Below, in pieces: positions 1 to 9,036 of a DNA stretch of 16,677 nucleotides. This stretch comes from JBAXQQ01 sp037131695. Its GTDB lineage: Bacteria; Armatimonadota; Hebobacteria; CAIYQO01. A model generated the notes under the pieces. That model worked only from the letters and a program-made list of their open reading frames with translations, was not told the DNA's origin and searched no databases. Each line of letters starts with the position of its first letter. The first letter of the stretch is position 1. A program made the translations under genes and the position numbers. Location: contig CAZWZF010000079.1 of NCBI GenBank assembly GCA_964638715.1, positions 1 to 16,677 of the forward strand. The letters are read 5' to 3'.

Positions 1-4
1 TTCC

Positions 5-27
5 CCAACCGATAATTAAAAGGTTGG
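5..27. other. Short hairpin downstream of the cbiR-like gene
   Basis: CCAACC (5-10) and GGTTGG (22-27) form a 6-bp stem with an 11-nt A/T-rich loop. It lies 34 nt beyond the stop of the minus-strand cbiR-like gene. In that direction it is followed by GGAA rather than a T tract, so it is not a clear intrinsic terminator. It could be a weak 3' end structure or chance. The remaining bases at this edge hold no gene I can support. Confidence 0.3.
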
Positions 28-60
28 AGGAATGGGGTTTACCGAATACTTACAATTTTC

Positions 61-858
61 TTAATCTTGCTGTAACTCAATTTCATCAAGAACCCGCATT
101 GACGACAAAAAATCTTCCTCGCCAAATATTTCAAGAGTTACTATGCCGGTGTAATTTTCTTGATTTAGCAAGGCTAAAACGGCAGATATTTTTGATTTGT
201 CGGTGTAGCTCAGTGATTGATGGTCGCGGTCGCCGATGCCGTGAAGGTGAATTACCCGGGTATTGGAAAGATGTTTTTGCAGGTATGGCAGCGGGTCGCG
301 GTTTTCCAACCATAAATGACCAACATCAACACAGCGGCTTACTCCAGATTCAGTTACTATGTCGTCGAATATTTCCGGTTCCCAGCCTTCGAGATTCTCT
401 ATACAAACCAGTTTTGGGTCGCCGACAAAAGTAATAATTTCTTTAAGCCATTTGCGAGCATCATTTTGCCAGCAAATTTTAGTTTCTGTATAGGGATTAT
501 TTGTAAGTGTTTCCCCATCAAAGTGCATGATGAATGCTACCGGATTCAGCGGTTTTGTTACTGCTATAACCTGTTTTGCCAATGAATGCGACCGCGGGTC
601 ATGGCCGACATCCATTGGCAGGTGCACGGTGTATGTTAGATTGTATTCAACTGCATAATTGATAAGCTGTTTGATTACGGTCTGGTCGGGAATATTTGAC
701 CCATGCACCGGATCATCGAAAAGTACCAGTTCAACATCGTCGACGATACCCCCAAGATAACGCACATTAGCGGGGATATCGCCGTCGATGATATATGATG
801 TTGTACCTATTTTGTATGATGGTTGCAAAAAATTATCCTGCTTATCCTGTCCATCCAT
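61..858 (-). CDS. cbiR: CbiR-like cobamide-remodelling phosphodiesterase (AP endonuclease 2/xylose isomerase-like TIM barrel)
   Basis: A 265-residue cytoplasmic protein with no signal peptide or membrane segment. Seen: an N-terminal block with IGTTSYI (17-23), then DDVELVLFD (40-48) and YTVHLPMD, the pattern I recognise from CbiR, plus metal-site-like residues expected of AP endonuclease 2 barrels: E154-N155, D178-V-G-H181, H204-L-H206 and E243. Known for the family: CbiR of Akkermansia hydrolyses the phosphoribosyl bond of the cobamide nucleotide loop so that a new lower ligand can be attached. The start lies 19 nt after the GH36 stop; the only purine-rich SD-like stretch (GAGGCGG) is inside the end of GH36, so translation may be coupled. 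The two genes are probably one operon, which is an unexpected partner for a corrinoid enzyme. A generic sugar-phosphate isomerase/epimerase of the same fold is the main alternative. Confidence 0.72.
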   Translation of the reverse strand: MDGQDKQDNFLQPSYKIGTTSYIIDGDIPANVRYLGGIVDDVELVLFDDPVHGSNIPDQTVIKQLINYAVEYNLTYTVHLPMDVGHDPRSHSLAKQVIAVTKPLNPVAFIMHFDGETLTNNPYTETKICWQNDARKWLKEIITFVGDPKLVCIENLEGWEPEIFDDIVTESGVSRCVDVGHLWLENRDPLPYLQKHLSNTRVIHLHGIGDRDHQSLSYTDKSKISAVLALLNQENYTGIVTLEIFGEEDFLSSMRVLDEIELQQD

Positions 859-877
859 GTTAATCGATGTGAATTTA

Positions 878-2980
878 TTACACCGCCTCGCACAACAGCA
901 TCTTCGAAGTCAGCGCGGTATCCAGTCTAACGGTTATGCCGTATTCTATCAGTTTTATGCCGTCTACCTCGCAGATTAACCCGCCGGGTTCGGTGGTTAC
1001 CCGGTAGCGTTTGCCGGGATCAAGGCCGCGGAACTTCAGTTGGTAGGTGTCTTCCGGGGTATTAACCAGGCGGAATACGCCGGCGACGGCGCGGGTGCGG
1101 TCATTAGCGACGTTTTCCAATACACACCATCCGCTGGCTTCGGTGCCGGGTATCACCGGGGTGTGGTGATACAGGCGGGCATCACGGTGGAATGGGCGGA
1201 TGAAGTTTTTATAGATGCCGATATATTTTTTTGTCAGCTCCATCAGTTCCGGGTTCATTTCTGCCAGGCTGTAGGTAAGGCCGGAGATAGTCGGATGACC
1301 GAGTATAATCGCCTGCAATTGTATTTCAGGATTGCCTTTGTAGCTGCCTTCCATACATACGCCAAACAGCCGATTCAGATATTCTGCCGGCATTGCCATG
1401 CTCATGCCGTTTAATATTCGTAGTGTGCGCGGCATTCGCATCCAGTCTGATATCCAGGCGGTGGTGAATCTGCTGTTCAAGCCGATGTCGGTGCGACCGC
1501 CGCCACTGGAGCAATTTTCCAATTGCATATTCGGGTATTTTTCGCGTATTTTGTCGAATATTTCGTAAATTGCCTCAACATGCCGCCATAGGGTATTTTC
1601 CTGACGGCCATCGCGTTCATTAAATCCGCCTTCCCAGGCATCGAGATTATAGTCAAGACGGAACATTTCGAGTTTGTACTGTTCAATCAGCCGAATGATG
1701 TTATCTTCGACATATTGGCGTACTTCCGGCTTGGCAAGGTCAAGGACGCGATCAATTTTATTACCGTAGCGATGAATGAACCATTCCGGTTTTTCTTTCG
1801 CCAGATTCGATAGATGACCGGCACTCTCAATTTCTACCCACAATCCACATGCCATACCTTTTGATCTTGCCAGTTCAAATATCGGTTCCAGTCCGTTGGG
1901 CAAACGATTGCCAACCTGCCAGTCGCCGCTGGTATCCCACCATGCGGTGTTGGCATCGGCATACCAACCAGCATCCACCATGAATAGTTCAGCGCCTAAT
2001 TCGGTAGCGGTTTCAATTTCGCGGCGCAAACTGGTTTCACTCAATTCGTGTTCGGTAAATCCCCAGTGGTTGTAAATTAACGGCTGTTTGCCATCGCCTA
2101 CTTTCGGCAGTATATGCTGGCGCTGGTAGTTGTGCCATGACTGAATAGCCTGGTCGAAACCTTCCGCGTTTAAACCGAAGTGCGTTTCTGGCAGAACGAT
2201 GGTTTCACCCGGAGCAATCAGCCGCATTGGGGCAGGGGATACCGGCATTAACGCGTATCGCAATCGGGTGTCGCCGCTCTGGTCGCAAGTGAAGGACATT
2301 CGCCAATTGGCAGACCAGCTTAAACCAGCGACAAAATAGCCGCCGAACAGGTTGTTATGAGCTACTGCAAATGGCGTTGTATGGCCGCTGCGACCTCGTG
2401 AAGAGCCAAATGCCAGTTCAGTACGTAAAGGCACGTCCTGCCACTGAAAATTGCCTTCCTGACCCCATTCATTGTCTTGCATCCACCCAACGCGATATGG
2501 CAGCTTATTTGACTCATGTTGAATAGCTTTTCCGAAATCAACGAAATCAGCCATCCAGAATGCGCTGCCCATCAGTGGAGTCACCATATTCAGCGACATG
2601 GTTTTATCTTTCGAAAGGCTGGTAAGCGACATGCGGCGGCGAAAAAAACCATTACCGGCGGCAGTAGTGCGGATATTCAACTGCAACGGTTTCCACGAAT
2701 GTTTCAGTACAATAACGGTTTCCGGGCATCCGCTGGCAGCGTCATTAACAACGCAACTCTCCGCCAATTCCCACCCGAAATACAGCGATTCGCCATCCAC
2801 CTGCAAATCAAACGCGTGAGTATTGGCATCCTCATGCCGGTCATGAATAGGTATCCCGGTCGCCTGCAATTCCCCGGCAATAAGCCGGCCATCGCGGAAC
2901 CGTTCAACATATATGACGGAACCAGAGTGATAACGCCACCCAATCTGCGGCTGGCTAAGTTCAGTAATTTTAGCAGTCAT
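878..2980 (-). CDS. GH36 family alpha-galactosidase
   Basis: A 700-residue protein, near the usual GH36 length, without a signal peptide, so likely intracellular. Expected reaction: removal of terminal alpha-galactose (or alpha-GalNAc) from oligosaccharides. Seen: an N-terminal beta-sandwich region (about 1-300), then a TIM barrel with FMVDAGWY followed by WWDTSGDWQVG, as in the family's DDGWF...GDW. The nucleophile is most likely D443 in RLDYN (family form KWDMN) and the acid/base D512 in WISDWMRMPRTL. An all-beta C-terminal part follows (about 615-700). The bases after ISD differ from the classical SDNTDAxxR pattern, so it belongs to a divergent subfamily and its exact substrate is uncertain. 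The start is supported by AAGGGA 11 nt upstream. It precedes the cbiR-like gene by 19 nt and follows the giant secreted protein on the same strand after a repeat-bearing gap. Confidence 0.88.
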   Translation of the reverse strand: MTAKITELSQPQIGWRYHSGSVIYVERFRDGRLIAGELQATGIPIHDRHEDANTHAFDLQVDGESLYFGWELAESCVVNDAASGCPETVIVLKHSWKPLQLNIRTTAAGNGFFRRRMSLTSLSKDKTMSLNMVTPLMGSAFWMADFVDFGKAIQHESNKLPYRVGWMQDNEWGQEGNFQWQDVPLRTELAFGSSRGRSGHTTPFAVAHNNLFGGYFVAGLSWSANWRMSFTCDQSGDTRLRYALMPVSPAPMRLIAPGETIVLPETHFGLNAEGFDQAIQSWHNYQRQHILPKVGDGKQPLIYNHWGFTEHELSETSLRREIETATELGAELFMVDAGWYADANTAWWDTSGDWQVGNRLPNGLEPIFELARSKGMACGLWVEIESAGHLSNLAKEKPEWFIHRYGNKIDRVLDLAKPEVRQYVEDNIIRLIEQYKLEMFRLDYNLDAWEGGFNERDGRQENTLWRHVEAIYEIFDKIREKYPNMQLENCSSGGGRTDIGLNSRFTTAWISDWMRMPRTLRILNGMSMAMPAEYLNRLFGVCMEGSYKGNPEIQLQAIILGHPTISGLTYSLAEMNPELMELTKKYIGIYKNFIRPFHRDARLYHHTPVIPGTEASGWCVLENVANDRTRAVAGVFRLVNTPEDTYQLKFRGLDPGKRYRVTTEPGGLICEVDGIKLIEYGITVRLDTALTSKMLLCEAV

Positions 2981-3017
2981 GATTATATAAATCCCTTGAA
3001 TTATTACGTTGGCGTCA

Positions 3018-3033
3018 TTTTAGCAGGTATTGT
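3018..3033. promoter_or_regulatory. Candidate operator: 16-nt motif shared with the uxaA upstream region
   Basis: TTTTAGCAGGTATTGT on the plus strand, 38 nt upstream of the GH36 start. The same 16 bases occur, on the opposite strand, at 16358-16373, 27 nt upstream of the uxaA-like start. Both copies lie in the leader regions of sugar-catabolic genes, although their orientation relative to the gene is opposite. Inference: binding site of a common transcription factor. I saw no third exact copy. Confidence 0.45.
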
Positions 3034-3049
3034 GATGGTTGTATATTTT

Positions 3050-3189
3050 AACCACAGATTAAAATGATTAATAATGATTAAAATGATTTTCCGGTTCTGT
3101 AAATAAGCCGGATTTATTAATTGCAACCTTTTAAAAAAGGAATACAGCTTTAATCATTTAATCATAATAAATCATTCTAATCTGTGGTT
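3050..3189. repeat. 140-nt element with long imperfect terminal inverted repeats
   Basis: The left arm (3050-3088) begins AACCACAGATT and continues with repeated ATGATTA units. The right arm (3152-3189) ends with the reverse complement and matches over about 38 nt with a few mismatches. The 63-nt centre contains CCTTTT-AA-AAAAGG (self-complementary) and paired CCGG segments, so the whole could fold into one long hairpin. No coding potential. It sits between the stop of the giant secreted protein and the GH36 leader. It could be a MITE/REP-like non-autonomous element and, in RNA, could attenuate or stabilise read-through between the two genes. ACCACAGATTA-type repeats are common as dispersed copies in environmental genomes. 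Confidence 0.6.
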
Positions 3190-3202
3190 CAATCAGTGGT
3201 TC
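3179..3202. repeat. Tandem 12-nt duplication at the right end of the inverted repeat
   Basis: AATCTGTGGTTC (3179-3190) is followed directly by AATCAGTGGTTC (3191-3202), one mismatch apart. The duplicated unit is the terminal sequence of the adjoining inverted-repeat element and ends 6 nt before the stop codon of the giant protein gene. Confidence 0.55.
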
Positions 3203-3208
3203 AGACAA

Positions 3209-6200
3209 TTATTTCGGAAAATCTCCCTCAGTCCTCCCCAACACTACCTGGTCGAATGCTGCCGGGCCGCCTTCTGCCGCTATTGCCATCATGTCTATGG
3301 TGGCAGGACGTTTCAGGTAATCCCACAGGTCTATGCGGACGGTGGACCATTCTGTTGGGGGAATATCAGCAACTTTTTTGGGATTTACGCTCATTATGCT
3401 GGTGGGTTTGCCGGCGTTGAATGCCATGCCGTCTATTCTTAATGTGATACCGGTAGTTTTGGCATCAAGTGCTTTCCAGGCGAATTGCAGCCAGCGGTAT
3501 TGTCCGGGTTCCGGTTTTTCGACGATTTCAAATTTCCAGTTAGGTATAACATGGCCAAATGGCGGTCGCCAGATAGGGGCAACCTGCTTGTCGGCATCAA
3601 TGGCGATGCAGCGACCGCCGGAATATGCACCAGTAAGTATAAACTTGGCTGGACTGCCGGGATATGTCAGATTTTTCATGTCATCTTCGTTTTCGTCAAA
3701 CAGCACAGCAAGCGGTTTTTTTGCGATAACATCGGGGTGCGATGAACCCAGTGTATCGCCATGCATAACGATTTCAGCCAGTCGCAGGTTGCCAACTAAT
3801 CCCCATGGCATAACAATGCGGAATCGCGCAGCTTCTACCGATTGTGGCAGTATGTGGGTATGTACCGCAGAGTTGGACAATAACGGCATTATTGGCAGCC
3901 ATTGCTCTTTTGTAACATCCCAATATTCCAGCGTCGCATCGCGCAGCCATGATTCGGGGTGAGACGCGTCTTCTACCAGTGTGATGCCGGTAAGTTTTAC
4001 CCGGGTGTTGAAAAAGTCCAGCAGCAGGTAATTGAATGGCGATGTCTCTGCAAATTGGTTAACGTTGTGCCATCCCAGCCAGGTGTCGGCAGGAGGATCG
4101 GTTTTGCCATCATAGAGTAAATTAGCATTTTGCTGCAGCGCAATTTCTCCACCCCAATTTCCAGATGGTACAAAGCGGATAATAGCTTTGTTGTCTGCCA
4201 GCAGGTTCGGCGTTATCGGTTTCGCCTGCGCTTCGGCATTGCTCCATTCAGATATTCGTGTAGTTGGCGCGCCATCATCTTTAAGCAGTTTGTCGCGCAT
4301 ATCGGTGATAGCGGGGTCTGGCTGGATTCTCATTGATTTTACCAGGATATTGTTGGCAAACCAGCTTATCGTTCCTTCCCAGGTACCGGCAACTAATGTG
4401 TTGTCGCGCAGCCATACCGTCGTTGCTACTGCTCCCAAGTCGCGTTCCATCTGCAATGTGCCGTCAATATTCAGGATATACAGGCTGCCCAAGTCGCTGG
4501 TAACGGTCACTTGTTTGCCATCTGGCGATATGTGCGGACAGCGGGCGGTGTTATCGCAGGCGAATGTCCATTGCAAACCGCTGGTTATCGAGTATAGTTT
4601 AAGCAAGTTATCTTCTGTCACTGCCACGGTAGAACCATCTGCGGAAAGATCGATGGTGCCGCTATTAGTAATCAGCGTGGTTAATGGCTTGCCGTCGCGT
4701 TGTACGAATACCCGTCCGCCTTCGGTAGTAGTTTGGATAGCGATAGTGTGGCCGTCATTATTTACCCTTATGCTGCGTACTTCACCTGTAGCAGCGAGGC
4801 TTTGCTGCCACATTCTGGTGCCGTCGGCAGCCTGGTATATCGTCATCAACATGCCTTCAATAACAATCAGCTTGTTATCGCTTTGCACTGCCAGGGTGGC
4901 AGTGTGTCGTTCTTTCTTCCACCAGTCCTGTTTCCACAACAGTTTGCCATCCGCGTTCCAAACAGCAAGTCCCAGGTCGCCGGCACTGGCAACCCAACTG
5001 CCGTCTGGTGCAACAGCAAAGTTATTGATGCGGTCATTTAAGATAGCCGGCACAAATCGATGAACAAGACGTTTCGGCAATCCATACAGCGCGAATCGAC
5101 GTGCCAGTTTGCCGTCGTTGCCAACCAGATACGTGTGGTAACCTTCGGCAGAATTGAAATCGAATCCCTGCACCGCAAATCCATTCTTTAATGCCTGTGG
5201 AGCAAATGCGAAGTAATGCCCGACGCGTCCACGCCATTTAACCGCTGCCGCCTTGGTATCAATGGCATACAGGTTGTTATCCCAGTTGTTGGCATTTAGG
5301 AATAGCGTAGTTCCGTCAGCAGATAAAACCATATCGCGGATGTGCGGGCCAAAGGATTTTTCTGTGGCAACAGTATTAGGGACATCGAACCATTTTCCTA
5401 CAGCCATTACGAATTGTTTTTTAGCGGATATCCCGCTTAATAATTCTTTAGCATCTATCACAGAATAATTCTTTGCAGAATAATCTTTGCTGAAACCATC
5501 TTTTCCAACAGATATTATCTCATCTTCGATAGCTTTACCGCTTATATCAAAAAGCCTGATATGTACAGGAATATCAAAGTTTATAGGATTGCCATTAGTG
5601 TCCTGAACTTTTACTGACAAATTATATTTTTCACCATCTTTCTGGGGTGGGGTTGTTTGTAAATTAATTCTGCCTATCTCCGCTGGCAACATTGCATACA
5701 CCCGCGCCGGTATGGTACGCAAGTCTGCCTGCACTATGCCGTCTTTTACATCAACTTTCTTCATGGCGAATACGTCGTAAACATATTTCGCATCGGCAGG
5801 CAGTTTTATTGGCGCGATTACTGGCACCCGTGATGTCAGTGCCAGGGATACCCGCCACATTTGACCGGGATCCAGCGCGGGAACGGTATTATTCACCGCG
5901 AACAGAACTTTGCCGTCGCCATTGTTGCTTTCAGAGATGAATACTTCGTCGATATCGACTGCTGCCGGTGCCGTGGTGACGGCGTTAATGGCTTTCGCTA
6001 CCGCAGGCAGATTGGCGCGCACGTAACTCTGGAATCGCCAGTATGCGCCATCGTCGCCAGCCTGGCTTGGGTCTTTCTCGAACTTGTCGAACTTTATTCC
6101 CAATGAGGTGAAATCAGCCATTAACTCTTTGCGGCAGGTATCATCATAAAATATCGCCGTTCCCGCCGCTTTCGCGTTTTTCAGCGTTTCCGCCAGTTTC

Positions 6201-9001
6201 GGTTCCATCTCTACCCACTGGTCAACTAAAATAACTGCTTTGTATTTATTTAACGAGTTCGGAGTCATATCATCGGTGAAGATAATGCTTGCCGGGGTGT
6301 GGTTATACATGCAGGTGGTGTATGCTTCCCATAACCGGGCGAAATGGCGGCCGGTGATATGCTGCCATTCATCAATGCGGAATTGCCTACCGTCAGCGAC
6401 GATTGCCACGGTGTCATTGTTTTTCAGGGTAGTGAACCACGCGCCGTAGTTTTTAGTCACTTCACCTAATGACCGCCAGAATGACAGGTAACCGTGATCG
6501 GACAGGCGATTGTCTTCCGGCTTGATTCCCCATGGATGCGCTTTGCCAGAGAATCCGACGCCATCCGCGCCGCGCATTATCATGTCAAACAATGCTGGCA
6601 ATGCCTGGTCACCGGTTCCGGCGTCATTCCACACCTCGGGGTGTGCCCAGGCGCGTTTGCCGGGACGCTTGTAAAAATCGACATTGTGGGCGAAAGTATA
6701 AGGCGGGGCAACCTGTTCCCATTGGATATGAAGGTCAACCTCGTCAACGTTGCTCAGCGAGACCGGCGGGTAAGCCTCTACCTTGCGGTAAGGGGCAGAA
6801 TTGGCGGTGATGATATTTGGCGACACTGCTCTGGCGGTGTCGGTGAACAGTTTCTGGGCATCTACACCGAAACTATATCGCCGGTTGGATACTTTATCCA
6901 GCACCGGGTCCCATTTGCCGGTATCTTTGGCAATCTTCAATGCGTCTGTATATGCTTTCGCTTCGGCATCATCAACGGCATCATCTTTTAATCCGCCAAA
7001 GTTCCACCAGTTCATGGAAAGCACCCAACCGCGGAATGACGAGAATGATTTCAACGCCTGGGTGGTTATAGTGATGTTTTTGCACATATCTTCCGGTTTG
7101 CGGGCATCATAACCGGTGTTCAGCGGCAGTCCGGCGTCCATCCCCAGTGGCTCTGCCATTTCGGTGATACCGAGTGATGAATATCCTGCCATTGTCTGCA
7201 ACAGTGCCGCGTCCAGTCGTGCTTTGTCCGGTGCGGTTGATAATGGGTCTGCATCCAGCTTTTTAGCAATATTCTCGCCGATGCCGCGAATTCGATGGTC
7301 GCCGGTCAAATCTGGTATCTGCAATGGACTGCCGATGCGGTCAACCAGCATATTTATTCCCATCTTCGACGTTTGTTTCAGATGGGCAGCTACTTCGTCC
7401 GGTCCTTCCCAGTAACCGTTGGGGATGGCAACCTGCGGGTATGTCGCGCCGTAATCGCCAAATTGCACGTAGGTGAATAACTGTGGCTGAATGCCGGAAC
7501 CTATTGTAATATTTTGTGGTACGCTGGTTAATCCGGGAATTTCTGCCTGCAGGATATATTTGCCAACAGTAATTCCTGCCAGCATGGTTGGTGCCAGCGA
7601 TAAACTGCATTCTTTCTCGCCGGGTTTAATATCAACTGTTTTTTCTATTACGGCAACCCCAGCATTATTTTTCATTTTTATGATGACTTTGCCTGGTATT
7701 TCTGCCGCTCTGACAACTATTCTTACCGGTATTTCATCGCCTTGTCCCCAATAAACCCGGTTGTTGGGAGTTAATACGGAGATTGATCCTTTGGTGTCTG
7801 GCTGGCGGATTTCTATTGCTGTACGAACCAGGTATTCTGATGCTTTATCATATTGAATTGGCTGGGTTTCCGGGGTTACCTTGACTTGATATATTCCCGC
7901 GCAATCTGCTGGCACAGTCAGTGTTTCATTGTTGATTTTTAATTCTTTGTATTCAGTAGTTCCTATTGGGTTCGCCCATACTCGCCAATGCGGGGTAATG
8001 TTTCGTCCACCAGCAGCAAAATCTATCTTGAAGGGAACATCCTGTCCTGCAGTCCATAATTCATTCGGGAAAGTTACGCCAAGACGTTCGTAATCTATTG
8101 ATACGGTATTTATTTTCTCGCCGGTTGTCATGTTATAATGCTGGAATAGCTCGAATTGGTGTCGACGTTTAATATAGACGTCATTCCCGCTGATGCGTAG
8201 ACTGGTGATGTATTGTTCGCTTGTCGGCGCAGTGTCACCCATTTGCAGTTTAACCGCGGCTATTTGTTTGCCGTCTGGACCCAGTTTGATAAGGTTATTA
8301 TTGTTGCGGTCTATCCAATAAATATTGCCATCGTCATCGGTATCCCAACCACCCATGTTGGGCATTGATGGATAATATTTCGTCTTTCCATCAAATCCGA
8401 TACAGCGCATTTTCTCCGCGTAGGGATAAATTACAAAGGTTTGCGCTTTCTCGCTCACCCGGAAATCGTTAACATCATGTTCTTTATCTGCTTCTTTGGT
8501 CAGTGGGTAAGATGTTACAATCTTCCCCGTCACAGGATTAATCCGCAATATGCGCTGACGATGCTGGTCAAGTCCGTAAAAGTCGCCAGATGCACCAACC
8601 TCCACACGCCCCGGCGCATCCCAACCAACAGCATCGCTAACTAAAAAGTCATTGCATAATGCAGTCTGGGTGAAATTTTTATTGTAAAGCAATATCGAAC
8701 GCTGAAAATGTCCGGCAGACGCGGCTATAGTGCCAGAGCCATTAACCGCTACGTTATGTGATGCGTAATGGATAGATCCCCCGACTTTATTACCACCATC
8801 CGGATTCATCCTAATAACATACCCGCTGGGGTTGCCGCCATTAGCAATATACACCATCCCGTCACGGCCAGCAGCAAGTGTCGCTTCTGTACAGTTGAAA
8901 GTAGGGTGTTCACGCGAAATAACCTGCTCCAGGGTGGTTGCCATTGAAAACATTGGCAAAAGCAGGGTGACGCAAAAGAGAATCGAATAAAGCAGTTTCA
9001 T
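3209..9001 (-). CDS. Giant secreted multidomain protein: beta-propellers, glycosidase-like TIM barrel, discoidin-like domain
   Basis: A 1930-residue exported protein. A signal peptide is clear (K2, hydrophobic 3-18, likely cleavage after S-M-A21). Approximate order: NHL/propeller-type region 25-300 with repeated DGxIY/PDG units (for example 219-250); Ig-like strands 300-490; glycosidase-like TIM barrel 508-850 with acids E614, E617, E762 (HIQWEQ) and E789 (WAHPEVW), then MRGADGVGFSG; a GATase-like domain as after GH42-type barrels 858-985 (VAIVADGR, GTAIFYDD); beta-sandwich 1010-1100; Ig-like 1105-1200; PQQ/WD40-type propeller 1215-1550 (SADGTTLF, APDGSWVAS, SPDGKQVTV); discoidin/F5-8C-like 1625-1745; beta-rich C-terminus 1760-1930. 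I cannot name the substrate. The start is fixed by GGAGG 9 nt upstream. The architecture suggests carbohydrate capture or cleavage outside the cytoplasm; which acids are catalytic is a guess. Confidence 0.8.
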   Translation of the reverse strand: MKLLYSILFCVTLLLPMFSMATTLEQVISREHPTFNCTEATLAAGRDGMVYIANGGNPSGYVIRMNPDGGNKVGGSIHYASHNVAVNGSGTIAASAGHFQRSILLYNKNFTQTALCNDFLVSDAVGWDAPGRVEVGASGDFYGLDQHRQRILRINPVTGKIVTSYPLTKEADKEHDVNDFRVSEKAQTFVIYPYAEKMRCIGFDGKTKYYPSMPNMGGWDTDDDGNIYWIDRNNNNLIKLGPDGKQIAAVKLQMGDTAPTSEQYITSLRISGNDVYIKRRHQFELFQHYNMTTGEKINTVSIDYERLGVTFPNELWTAGQDVPFKIDFAAGGRNITPHWRVWANPIGTTEYKELKINNETLTVPADCAGIYQVKVTPETQPIQYDKASEYLVRTAIEIRQPDTKGSISVLTPNNRVYWGQGDEIPVRIVVRAAEIPGKVIIKMKNNAGVAVIEKTVDIKPGEKECSLSLAPTMLAGITVGKYILQAEIPGLTSVPQNITIGSGIQPQLFTYVQFGDYGATYPQVAIPNGYWEGPDEVAAHLKQTSKMGINMLVDRIGSPLQIPDLTGDHRIRGIGENIAKKLDADPLSTAPDKARLDAALLQTMAGYSSLGITEMAEPLGMDAGLPLNTGYDARKPEDMCKNITITTQALKSFSSFRGWVLSMNWWNFGGLKDDAVDDAEAKAYTDALKIAKDTGKWDPVLDKVSNRRYSFGVDAQKLFTDTARAVSPNIITANSAPYRKVEAYPPVSLSNVDEVDLHIQWEQVAPPYTFAHNVDFYKRPGKRAWAHPEVWNDAGTGDQALPALFDMIMRGADGVGFSGKAHPWGIKPEDNRLSDHGYLSFWRSLGEVTKNYGAWFTTLKNNDTVAIVADGRQFRIDEWQHITGRHFARLWEAYTTCMYNHTPASIIFTDDMTPNSLNKYKAVILVDQWVEMEPKLAETLKNAKAAGTAIFYDDTCRKELMADFTSLGIKFDKFEKDPSQAGDDGAYWRFQSYVRANLPAVAKAINAVTTAPAAVDIDEVFISESNNGDGKVLFAVNNTVPALDPGQMWRVSLALTSRVPVIAPIKLPADAKYVYDVFAMKKVDVKDGIVQADLRTIPARVYAMLPAEIGRINLQTTPPQKDGEKYNLSVKVQDTNGNPINFDIPVHIRLFDISGKAIEDEIISVGKDGFSKDYSAKNYSVIDAKELLSGISAKKQFVMAVGKWFDVPNTVATEKSFGPHIRDMVLSADGTTLFLNANNWDNNLYAIDTKAAAVKWRGRVGHYFAFAPQALKNGFAVQGFDFNSAEGYHTYLVGNDGKLARRFALYGLPKRLVHRFVPAILNDRINNFAVAPDGSWVASAGDLGLAVWNADGKLLWKQDWWKKERHTATLAVQSDNKLIVIEGMLMTIYQAADGTRMWQQSLAATGEVRSIRVNNDGHTIAIQTTTEGGRVFVQRDGKPLTTLITNSGTIDLSADGSTVAVTEDNLLKLYSITSGLQWTFACDNTARCPHISPDGKQVTVTSDLGSLYILNIDGTLQMERDLGAVATTVWLRDNTLVAGTWEGTISWFANNILVKSMRIQPDPAITDMRDKLLKDDGAPTTRISEWSNAEAQAKPITPNLLADNKAIIRFVPSGNWGGEIALQQNANLLYDGKTDPPADTWLGWHNVNQFAETSPFNYLLLDFFNTRVKLTGITLVEDASHPESWLRDATLEYWDVTKEQWLPIMPLLSNSAVHTHILPQSVEAARFRIVMPWGLVGNLRLAEIVMHGDTLGSSHPDVIAKKPLAVLFDENEDDMKNLTYPGSPAKFILTGAYSGGRCIAIDADKQVAPIWRPPFGHVIPNWKFEIVEKPEPGQYRWLQFAWKALDAKTTGITLRIDGMAFNAGKPTSIMSVNPKKVADIPPTEWSTVRIDLWDYLKRPATIDMMAIAAEGGPAAFDQVVLGRTEGDFPK

Positions 9002-9026
9002 TAAGCCAGCCTCCAGGTTTCTAATG

Positions 9027-9036
9027 ATGGTACCAT
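9027..9036. promoter_or_regulatory. Palindrome at the predicted start of the giant-gene transcript
   Basis: ATGGTACCAT is a perfect 10-nt palindrome, with looser symmetry (AAT/ATT) outside it. It overlaps the end of the predicted -10 box and the expected transcription start of the giant secreted protein gene, a typical place for a repressor operator. The regulator is unknown. Confidence 0.35.

Noticed and set aside
2981..2990. TATATAAT next to the GH36 start as a -10 box
   Set aside because: It lies only a few bases before the ATG and is downstream of a good AAGGGA ribosome-binding sequence, so it is leader sequence.
2516..3067. 183-residue plus-strand frame over the GH36 start
   Set aside because: Antisense to the conserved GH36 N-terminus and runs into the repeat element; no ribosome-binding site.
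4188..5063. 291-residue plus-strand frame inside the giant gene
   Set aside because: Antisense to the propeller part of a clear secreted protein; serine- and valine-rich composition is a shadow of that gene.
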